Source of the DNA: Burkholderia sp. OK233
Lineage (GTDB): Bacteria; Pseudomonadota; Gammaproteobacteria; Burkholderiales; Burkholderiaceae
DNA length: 64,000 nt
Reading direction: 5' to 3'
Assembly: GCF_900230185.1 (NCBI RefSeq)
Contig: NZ_OCSR01000001.1
Span: 1,364,001-1,428,000 of the forward strand
Shown: piece after piece, positions 37,970 through 46,757 of the stretch
Numbering within the stretch: the first letter of the stretch is position 1
How the letters are laid out: each line of letters begins with the position of its first letter
Made by a program: the position numbers and the translations under genes
The notes under the pieces: generated by a model
What the model was told of the DNA's origin: nothing
What the model saw: the letters and a program-made list of their open reading frames with translations, nothing else
The model's database searches: none

Positions 37970-38929
37970 ATGCTTGCCCGCGTCACCCGTTTATTTCCGC
38001 TTTGGGCCGTGCTCGTTTCGATTGCCGCGTACTGCTCGCCCGCCTCGTTCACCGGTATTGCGCCGCACGTCACCACGCTCCTGACGATCATCATGCTGGC
38101 CATGGGCGTCACGCTATCGGTGGCCGATTTCCAGCGCGTCTTCACACGACCCGCACCGGTAGTTGCCGGCATCGTGCTGCATTACCTCGTGATGCCGCTC
38201 GCCGCATGGGTCATCGCCAAGGCACTGCGCATGCCGCCGGATCTGACCGCCGGCATGGTGCTGGTGGGCAGCGTGGCCAGCGGCACGGCATCGAATGTGA
38301 TGATCTACCTGGCGCGCGGCGACGTGGCGCTATCGGTGACGATCAGCGCATTGTCGACGCTGGTCGGCGTGTTCGCGACGCCGCTGCTGACGCGTCTTTA
38401 TGTGGATGCATCGATTACCGTCGACGTGCACGGCATGCTGATGAGCATCCTGCAGATCGTCGCGCTGCCGATCGTGGTCGGCCTCGTCGTCAACCAGTTG
38501 TTCAACAAGGCGGTGCGCAAGGTCGAACCGATCTTGCCGCTGATCTCGATGGTCGCGATTGTGCTGATCATTGGCGCGGTGGTGGGCGGGACGCAGAAGA
38601 GCATCGCGTCGGTGGGCCTCGTGGTCATGCTGGGCGTGGTGCTGCACAACGGTATCGGTTTGCTCGGCGGCTACTGGGGCGGCCGTCTGCTCGGCTTCGA
38701 CGAAGCCGTCTGCCGCACGCTCGCGATCGAAGTGGGTATGCAGAACTCGGGACTCGCGGCAACACTCGGCAAGCTGTATTTCACGCCGATCGCGGCATTG
38801 CCGGGCGCGTTGTTTTCGGTGTGGCATAACCTGTCCGGCTCGCTACTCGCGGGGTATTGGGCAGGACGTCCCGCGAAAGGATCGACGCATCCGGATGGCG
38901 AGCGCGCATTGAACGTCGAACGCGGGTAA
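37970..38929 (+). CDS. Bile acid:sodium symporter (BASS) family transporter
   Basis: 319 residues with about ten membrane segments. Family signatures are [16 protein letters not shown] ([19 protein letters not shown]), [25 protein letters not shown], and [18 protein letters not shown]. Characterised bacterial BASS proteins move pantothenate, keto acids or related organic anions with Na+; this substrate is not known. AAGGA precedes the ATG at 37970, and TATAAAACAT around 37942 may be part of its promoter. Confidence 0.9.
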   Translation: MLARVTRLFPLWAVLVSIAAYCSPASFTGIAPHVTTLLTIIMLAMGVTLSVADFQRVFTRPAPVVAGIVLHYLVMPLAAWVIAKALRMPPDLTAGMVLVGSVASGTASNVMIYLARGDVALSVTISALSTLVGVFATPLLTRLYVDASITVDVHGMLMSILQIVALPIVVGLVVNQLFNKAVRKVEPILPLISMVAIVLIIGAVVGGTQKSIASVGLVVMLGVVLHNGIGLLGGYWGGRLLGFDEAVCRTLAIEVGMQNSGLAATLGKLYFTPIAALPGALFSVWHNLSGSLLAGYWAGRPAKGSTHPDGERALNVERG

Positions 38930-39072
38930 TCACGAACCTGCGACGCGCGTCGTAGCTACACGGAAGATCGAAAGCCCACACGCCTGATTCCCCTTAGAAT
39001 GCATTTCTCGACAGCGTGAGCACGCTACCCGCGCTGCCGCGATGAGAAGCGTGCAAACCAGGGAGAGCCAGC

Positions 39073-40755
39073 GTGTCGTGGCATCAAAATCAAGACCAAG
39101 ATCAGACCGCATCGCACGGCAAGTGCGCGTTCAACACACCCAGCAGGAAGACCTCGTGGGGGACGACGAGACATTTCTTCCTGCTGTGCTGCGCAACGGC
39201 ATTTCTGACCGCTTGCGCGACCAAGCCGCCCGCCACCGCATTCGACCGTCCGGTCACCCACGCGCTGCCCGCCACTGAAACAACGCCGCTTTACACGGCC
39301 CTCACGCCGCTCGAAGCCGCGCATCCGAACCAGTCCGGGTTCCGGGTACTGTCGAGCGGCACCGACGCCTTGCAGATGCGCATTGCGCTCGCGCGCGCGG
39401 CGACGAAGACCCTCGACATGCAGTACTACATCGCCAACGAGGACACCACCGGCAAGCTGCTGCTCGGCGCCGCGCTCTACGCGGCCGATCACGGCGTGAG
39501 AGTGCGCATGCTGGTCGACGATCTGAACTTCAAGGACATCGACCGTACGATGGCGGGTCTGAATTCGCACGACAACATCGAGATCCGCGTTTTCAATCCA
39601 TTCGGCAGCGCGCAGGAAGGCGTATTCGAACGCACTACGAACGTGTTCACGCAGATCGGCCATTTCACGCGCCGCATGCACAACAAGTCGATGATTACCG
39701 ACAACCAGTTGGCCATTGTCGGCGGCCGCAACCTCGGCGACGAATATTTCAGCGCCAGCGAAACGCTGCAGTTCCGCGACCTCGACGTGCTGGCCGCCGG
39801 CCCGGTAGTCGCCGACGTCTCCGCCAGTTTCGACGACTACTGGAACAGCAGCATCGCCTATCCGCTGCGTGTGCTGAACAAGCAGAAGTTCGATGCGAAA
39901 GAACTCGACCAGACGCGCGACGATTTACGCCAGCACTGGCGCACCAACGCCGACCCGTACAACGCGAAACCGCTGAACGCTACGCCGCTTGCCACGCAGA
40001 TTGCCCAGGATCAACTCGGCTTGACGTGGGCGCCGGCCGAATTCAAGGCAGACCTGCCGGAGAAAATCGAACATCCATCGCCGGACTACGTCAGCCCGCC
40101 GATGCAGCGACTGGCCGAACTGATGCACGACGCGCAGAAGGATTTTCTGATCATTTCGCCCTACTTCGTACCGCACGAGAGCGGGGTCAAGGAGGCCGGC
40201 GAACTGACGCAACGAGGCGTGCGCATTGCCGTGCTGACCAACTCGCTCGCCGCGACCGACGCGGTAGCGGTGCAAGCCGGCTATAGCCCCTTCCGCGTGC
40301 CGCTGCTGCAACAAGGCGTGGAATTGTATGAATTCAAATCGCAGCAGACGGCGCCGCGCGTCGGTTTCGCCGGATCTCGCTCGCGAGCGAGTCTGCACGC
40401 AAAGACCTATGTCATCGACCACAGGATTCTGGTGGTCGGCTCGATGAATCTCGATCCGCGCTCGGCCAATCTGAACACCGAGCAGACGCTGGTCATCCAT
40501 AGCCCGGCGCTCGCCGAGCAGGTTGCACAGATCTTCGAACGTGCGATTGCTCCCGAAGCAAGCTACCACGTCACGCTCGCCGACGCGGCGCAACTCGCCT
40601 ATCTGCGCTCGATCGGCGCGCCCCTCTCGCCGCTCGTCTGGACCGACGTCGAGGACGGCACGCGCCGCACCTATATCTTCGACCCACAAGCGGGTTTTTA
40701 CCGGAACGCGCTAACGGGTCTATTCTCTTTATTGCCTGTCAACGCAGAACTTTGA
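39073..40755 (+). CDS. Phospholipase D/cardiolipin synthase-like lipoprotein
   Basis: 560 residues from GTG 39073 (GGGAGAG upstream). The N-terminus has a long n-region, then FFLLCCATAFLTAC, a lipobox with Cys near residue 48. Two HKD motifs are intact: HNKSMITDNQLAIVGGRN and HAKTYVIDHRILVVGSMN, each with downstream Asn and acidic residues. The arrangement matches ClsC-type enzymes that make cardiolipin from phosphatidylglycerol and another phospholipid, but with a lipid anchor. It is 16 bp before fumC. Confidence 0.9.
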   Translation: MSWHQNQDQDQTASHGKCAFNTPSRKTSWGTTRHFFLLCCATAFLTACATKPPATAFDRPVTHALPATETTPLYTALTPLEAAHPNQSGFRVLSSGTDALQMRIALARAATKTLDMQYYIANEDTTGKLLLGAALYAADHGVRVRMLVDDLNFKDIDRTMAGLNSHDNIEIRVFNPFGSAQEGVFERTTNVFTQIGHFTRRMHNKSMITDNQLAIVGGRNLGDEYFSASETLQFRDLDVLAAGPVVADVSASFDDYWNSSIAYPLRVLNKQKFDAKELDQTRDDLRQHWRTNADPYNAKPLNATPLATQIAQDQLGLTWAPAEFKADLPEKIEHPSPDYVSPPMQRLAELMHDAQKDFLIISPYFVPHESGVKEAGELTQRGVRIAVLTNSLAATDAVAVQAGYSPFRVPLLQQGVELYEFKSQQTAPRVGFAGSRSRASLHAKTYVIDHRILVVGSMNLDPRSANLNTEQTLVIHSPALAEQVAQIFERAIAPEASYHVTLADAAQLAYLRSIGAPLSPLVWTDVEDGTRRTYIFDPQAGFYRNALTGLFSLLPVNAEL

Positions 40756-40771
40756 GAAGCGGAGTTGAACC

Positions 40772-42172
<1,401 letters not shown>

Positions 42173-42235
42173 TCGCCGATGGGATCGGCCGGAGGTTGGC
42201 CCGTCTAGCAGATTGGCCGACGTGATTTGAAATGG

Positions 42236-42268
42236 CAGGCCGCGCGGACACCATGATCGCGCGGCCTG
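42236..42268. terminator. Hairpin between fumC and the thioesterase gene
   Basis: CAGGCCGCGCG, an 11-nt loop, CGCGCGGCCTG, then TTGTT on the plus strand. An 11-bp perfect stem with only a short T tract. Confidence 0.7.
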
Positions 42269-42340
42269 TTGTTCATGGCACTTGCAAGCGACGACGCGTG
42301 CCCGCAAAACGCGCCGATGCCGCCGAGGCTGAGGCGCCGT

Positions 42341-42847
42341 TTAAACCTTCCCCTGCGCCACTTCTTCCGGCTTCAGTTCGACGATCGCGTCGAGCGCGTC
42401 CTTCACGTCCATCGCGTACTTCGCGAGGCGCTTCTGTTCATCCGTTTCCGGTACGAACGCCGGCACCGGCACCGGGTGGCCATTCTCGTTGACGGCGACC
42501 ATCACCACCAGGCAGTCCGTGGTTTGCAACAGCTCGCCGCCCTTCGGATCGCCTGCCTGCACCGACACGTGGATGTGCATGCTGGTACGGCCCGTCGCCA
42601 CGACCCGCGCGCGCAGCTCAACCAGGTTGCCGACCAGGATCGGCCGGCGAAAGCGGATATTGCCGACGCTGACCGTCACGCAGTAGCGCCCCGACCACAC
42701 CGCCGAGCACGCATAAGCGGTCTCGTCGATCCACTTCATCAACGCGCCGCCATGCACCTTGCCACCGAAGTTGACCGAGCTGGGCTCAGCGAGAAAGCGG
42801 AAGGTGGTTTCGGAACGGTCCAGCGGCGCTAAGGCAGGGGTGCTCAT
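42341..42847 (-). CDS. Acyl-CoA thioesterase (YciA-type hot-dog)
   Basis: 168 residues from ATG 42847 with GGAG upstream. Hot-dog fold landmarks are NFGGKVHGGALMKWIDETAY (catalytic Asp region), VGNIRFRRPILVGNLVELRA, and a hydrophobic strand QTTDCLVVMVAV. It hydrolyses acyl-CoA to free acid and CoA; the preferred chain length cannot be read. It is a single gene convergent with fumC. Confidence 0.9.
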   Translation of the reverse strand: MSTPALAPLDRSETTFRFLAEPSSVNFGGKVHGGALMKWIDETAYACSAVWSGRYCVTVSVGNIRFRRPILVGNLVELRARVVATGRTSMHIHVSVQAGDPKGGELLQTTDCLVVMVAVNENGHPVPVPAFVPETDEQKRLAKYAMDVKDALDAIVELKPEEVAQGKV

Positions 42848-42992
42848 CTTGACTCCGGTCAATCGGATGCATTTAAAGGAGGCGATTATACGAGCGCAAT
42901 ATTGACTCCGTCGCGGATTGGGTGCGGTTATGCCGCCGAATTTCGGCCTGGACAAGCGCCTGCTTTCGTCGAGCTTTCGTTTCGAGACCCGC

Positions 42993-44066
42993 TTAACTCG
43001 CCGCTACGACCGCAGAAACCGAAGCGCGCTGCGGCACGACCGCCGACTCGAACCGCTCCCGATACTCCAGTGGCAACACACCGAAGCGCCGCACAAAGGC
43101 GCGCCTCAAATTCTGCTCGCTGCCGAAGCCACAATCGAGCGCAATCCGCTTCAGCGCCCGGCGCGACTCCGCCAGCGCCCGCGCGGCCGCCTCCAGCCGC
43201 AGTGCCGACACCGTTTTAGCCGGCGTACGGCCAACCTCGTCGACGTAGCGCCGCGCGAAAGTCCGCGGACTCATTTTCGCGCGCTCGGCCAGTCGCTCGA
43301 CCGACAGGTCGCCGCGCAAATGGGCCGTCATCCAGCTATGTAACGCCTCGAACGGTCCGCCAGCCGAAGCCTGCGCTGCCAACGCCGCGCTGAATTGCGA
43401 CTGCCCGCCGGGCCGCTTCATGAACACCACCAGCCGCCGCGCCGCCTGCATCGCGACCGCGTGGCCGACATCTTCTTCGATCAGCGCGAGCGCCAGATCG
43501 ATGCCCGCCGTCACGCCCGCCGAGGTCCAGACGACGCGCTTTCCTTCGCCATGGCCCACGTCACGGATAAAGATCGGATCGGCGTCGACCTGTACGTTGG
43601 GAAAGCGGCGCGCGAGATGCGGCGCTTCCCCCCAATGGGTGGTCGCCCGGCGGCCGTCGAGCAGGCCCGCCGCCGCCAGATAGAACGCACCAGTGCAGAC
43701 CGAACATACGCGCCGCGCCTCCGGAGCACGACGCCTGATCCACGCGACGAGTTCCGGCTGCAACGTGCAGTGTTCGTCGATCGGGACGCCGGGGATGATT
43801 AGCGTGTCGATCGGCTGGTCGTCGAGCGAATCAAGCCGTTGCGTAACGACTGGCAGGCCAGGAAAGGTTTGCAGCACGCCGCCTTTGATCGATGCGACGG
43901 TCGTGCGGTAGGCCACCGGCTCGGCGGCGTTGCCGGCTGAGTCAGCCGCTCCGCCGGCCGCAGCGGCCACGGTCAACTCTGCGCGCCAGAATGCCTCAAG
44001 CGGCCCGCACGCATCTAGCAGCACGAGGTCTGGAGCGACCGCGAAAACGATATGACGTGCAGCCAT
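42993..44066 (-). CDS. GlxA-family AraC-type regulator with DJ-1/PfpI domain
   Basis: 357 residues. The N-terminal DJ-1/PfpI-like domain (about 1-200) has the nucleophile-elbow region CSVCTGAFYLAAAGLLDGR and ATTHWGEAPHLARRFP. The C-terminal AraC DNA-binding domain (about 235-330) has LSVERLAERAKMSPRTFARRY and LKRIALDCGFGSEQNLRRAF. The start overlaps the MFS gene stop by one base (TGATG), so the two form one unit and the regulator may control the transporter or be a passenger. Confidence 0.92.
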   Translation of the reverse strand: MAARHIVFAVAPDLVLLDACGPLEAFWRAELTVAAAAGGAADSAGNAAEPVAYRTTVASIKGGVLQTFPGLPVVTQRLDSLDDQPIDTLIIPGVPIDEHCTLQPELVAWIRRRAPEARRVCSVCTGAFYLAAAGLLDGRRATTHWGEAPHLARRFPNVQVDADPIFIRDVGHGEGKRVVWTSAGVTAGIDLALALIEEDVGHAVAMQAARRLVVFMKRPGGQSQFSAALAAQASAGGPFEALHSWMTAHLRGDLSVERLAERAKMSPRTFARRYVDEVGRTPAKTVSALRLEAAARALAESRRALKRIALDCGFGSEQNLRRAFVRRFGVLPLEYRERFESAVVPQRASVSAVVAAS

Positions 44067-45334
44067 CAGGAAACCACCGCCGCGGGTTGCCGCTTCCTCG
44101 ACCATGCATAACCAAGCGTGGCCAACGCCGCCATCCCCAGCAGCAGAAAGATCGCGGCATTGATCGTCGCCCAGCCGAAGCGCGCCAGCAATTGCCCGGC
44201 GAACAGCGAGCCCAGCGCGGAAAACGCAAACGTCGTGAATTCGCTGGTTGCCTGCGTCTTGGCCCGCTCGGACGGCCGGTACGATTGTGCGAGCAGCGTC
44301 GATCCGCCGACGAACATGAAATTCCACCCCACGCCGAGACATGCGAGCGCCGCGTAGAAGTGCGGCAGATCGGTCGAGCGCAGCGCCAACACACCGCACA
44401 GCGCCGACAGCGCGATCCCCGCACCGATCACCGGCAACACGCCGAAGCGCTTGATCAGCCGCGCAGAAAACAGCGACGGCGCGAACATGCCGACGAGGTG
44501 CCATTGGATGATCGCCGCGCCGTCGCCGATCGTGTGGCCGCACGCGACCGCCGCAATGGGCGTCGCGGTCATCACGAACATCATCACGGCATAGCCGAGC
44601 GCGTTATTGGCGAGCGCCGCGGCAAAGATCGGCTGTCGCACGATTTCGCCGAGCGGCCGCGCCGGTTCGTGCGTCACGGCCGCGCTCGTGGACGGTGCGG
44701 CGTCGCGATACAGCAGCGCCAGCATGGCAATCGATACGAGCCCGAAGCCGGTGACAAGCGCATAGGAGCCGGCAAACGCCACCGGCGCGAGCCAGTCCTT
44801 GCTCCACGCGGCGAGAAGTGGTCCGCAGACCGCTGCCACCACGCCGCCGGTGAGCACCGTCGAAATCGCGCGGCTTTTCCCTTCGATTCCGACGGCATCC
44901 GCGGCCGCTAGCCGGTAGTACTGCGCGAACGCCTGGAACACACCGACGGTCGCCGTGCCGGCGCAGAACGCCCAGAAGCTGTGATGAAAGATCGCCCACA
45001 CGGAGACGGCCCCGCCCAGCGCGCCGACGCCCGCGCCGAGCATGAAGCCCGCGCGCCGGCCGATGCGCGCCATCAGGAACGACGCGAAGACGGTGGTCAG
45101 TGCGGCGGCGACGGTAATCAGTGAAAACGGCAGCGTCGCGAGCGCCTTGTCGTCGGCAAGCGTGTAGCCGACCAGACCGGTCAAGGTCAGATCGATCGAG
45201 ACCGATGAGGTGTAGAGCGCCTGGCAGACCGCCAGCACGCGCGCGGCGCGCCGGCTATGAGGGTCGGACTGGTCGGAGCCCGTTTGAGTGGCGGCAAAAG
45301 AAGAAACGGCGGAGGAAGCAGCGGGTGGCGGCAT
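44066..45334 (-). CDS. Major facilitator superfamily transporter
   Basis: 422 residues with about 12 membrane helices. The loop-2 MFS signature appears as FLMARIGRRAGFMLGAGVG. Further helices include FAGSYALVTGFGLVSIAMLALLY and GLGWNFMF-like (LGVGWNFMFVGGSTLL). It looks like a drug/metabolite exporter of unknown substrate. The frame opens upstream at 45568, but ATG 45334 is the first sensible start. It is coupled to the GlxA-type regulator. Confidence 0.88.
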   Translation of the reverse strand: MPPPAASSAVSSFAATQTGSDQSDPHSRRAARVLAVCQALYTSSVSIDLTLTGLVGYTLADDKALATLPFSLITVAAALTTVFASFLMARIGRRAGFMLGAGVGALGGAVSVWAIFHHSFWAFCAGTATVGVFQAFAQYYRLAAADAVGIEGKSRAISTVLTGGVVAAVCGPLLAAWSKDWLAPVAFAGSYALVTGFGLVSIAMLALLYRDAAPSTSAAVTHEPARPLGEIVRQPIFAAALANNALGYAVMMFVMTATPIAAVACGHTIGDGAAIIQWHLVGMFAPSLFSARLIKRFGVLPVIGAGIALSALCGVLALRSTDLPHFYAALACLGVGWNFMFVGGSTLLAQSYRPSERAKTQATSEFTTFAFSALGSLFAGQLLARFGWATINAAIFLLLGMAALATLGYAWSRKRQPAAVVS

Positions 45335-45471
45335 CGGTAGGCCTCGGACGGCGGAAGTGGCGATGCTCTGATCGTCACATGGCCGGAGGTGGCAGAAATG
45401 ACAATGATGCATCAATTCCAGCCAGCCGCCGCACTCGTCCACCTGAAAATGTGGCCGCACCAGCCTCGCGC

Positions 45472-45615
45472 TTACTTGCGGACCGTAACGCCCTCGTCGA
45501 TCGTGCCGTACATCGTGATGCTGCCCGCGCCCGCGCCCGAGCTCGAGCCGGAACCGCCCTGCGCGCACGCGCTAAACAGCAGAACCGCGGCTGCGGCGGC
45601 AAGAAGAAATTTCAT
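45472..45615 (-). CDS. 47-residue lipoprotein with a porin-like tail
   Basis: A very short gene. The N-terminal helix MKFLLAAAAAVLLFSAC ends in a lipobox (Cys17). A Gly/Ser linker (QGGSGSSSGAGAGS) follows, then ITMYGTIDEGVTVRK. The last part resembles the first beta-strand of Burkholderia general porins, which typically reads SVTLYGxxDxG. It would be a lipid-anchored periplasmic peptide. Function unknown. It lies between the MFS operon and the divergent ArsR-type gene. Confidence 0.7.
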   Translation of the reverse strand: MKFLLAAAAAVLLFSACAQGGSGSSSGAGAGSITMYGTIDEGVTVRK

Positions 45616-45861
45616 GACAGCGTGTTCCTGCAAAGACAGGATTCGATTCTAGCCTGGCGGGCCAACGCGACTCCAAAGCGGCATCGCTGTACTGAAACGC
45701 AGAAGCATCGCCTCATCGAAGCACGCACAAGCCTGCCCTGCCCGCCGGATTTTCGTAGCCACTGCATTCGACGATTCACGCTAAGCTGAAACATCGAATG
45801 CGGCAGCCGGATACAGTGGACTGCATGGCGCCCTGCCCGCGCCACCAACCGGAGACGCTTG

Positions 45862-46575
45862 ATGCCCACCACCCTCACAGACGAACAGAATCACTTCCCC
45901 GGCTTGAGCCGCATTGGTGCGCTGCTCGCCGACCCCGGCCGCGCCGCGATGCTATGGTCGCTGATGGACGGCAGCGCCCGCCCGGCCGGTGAACTGACGA
46001 TGATCGCCGGGCTCTCGCCGTCGGCGGCCAGTGCTCATCTGGCGCGTCTCACCGACGGCGGCTTGCTCGCGCTTGAAGTGCGCGGCCGGCATCGCTATTT
46101 CCGGATCGCCTCGCCGGATATCGCCGCGACCATCGAAGCGCTCGCCAATGTCGCGCAGGTCAGCGCGCCGCAACGGGCCGTGCCGCGCCCGGTGCGCACC
46201 GTGCCGGTCGACATGCGCTACGCCCGCACCTGCTACGACCATATGGCGGGCGAACTGTCGGTACGGGTGTTCGAGCGGCTGGTCGAGCGCGGCCTGCTGA
46301 CGCTGCATGGCTCGTCGCTGGAAGCCACCACCGACGGCGCGGCCCGCTTCGCCGAATGGGGCATCGACATGTCTACCCAGAAGAGCCGCCGGCGCCGCTT
46401 CGCCTGCACCTGTCCCGACTGGAGCGAGCGGCGTCCGCACCTGGGCGGCGCACTCGGCGCCGCGCTGCTCGATTCGTGGTCGGCGCATGGCTGGGTCGAA
46501 CGCACTGAGCGGCCACGGATCTTGCGCATCACGCCGGCAGGCCACCGCCATTTCGACGCGTTCCTGGCCGCTTGA
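45862..46575 (+). CDS. ArsR-type winged-helix transcriptional regulator
   Basis: 237 residues from ATG 45862 with GGAGA upstream. The N-terminal winged helix (about 10-95) has LLADPGRAAMLWSLMDGSARPAGELTM-type features: HTH segment IAGLSPSAASAHLARLTDGG and wing RGRHRYFRI. The C-terminal half is longer than a standard ArsR and contains a CTCPDWSERRPHLGGALGAA segment seen in a larger subgroup of these regulators. The ligand is not known. Confidence 0.9.
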   Translation: MPTTLTDEQNHFPGLSRIGALLADPGRAAMLWSLMDGSARPAGELTMIAGLSPSAASAHLARLTDGGLLALEVRGRHRYFRIASPDIAATIEALANVAQVSAPQRAVPRPVRTVPVDMRYARTCYDHMAGELSVRVFERLVERGLLTLHGSSLEATTDGAARFAEWGIDMSTQKSRRRRFACTCPDWSERRPHLGGALGAALLDSWSAHGWVERTERPRILRITPAGHRHFDAFLAA

Positions 46576-46757
46576 AACACGCTTAACTGATTGACGCGAT
46601 TACAGAATTTGCGCAATCAGCTTACGAAAAGCCTTATCGAGACCTTTTGTTACACGCTCGTGAGGGACCCTTACAAAACTGGGGGTCTTGAAACAATCCG
46701 TACGGGTAGAGTGGTTCTCACGGATGCTGCACAATGCGCGTCCGTCGGAGATAAACC

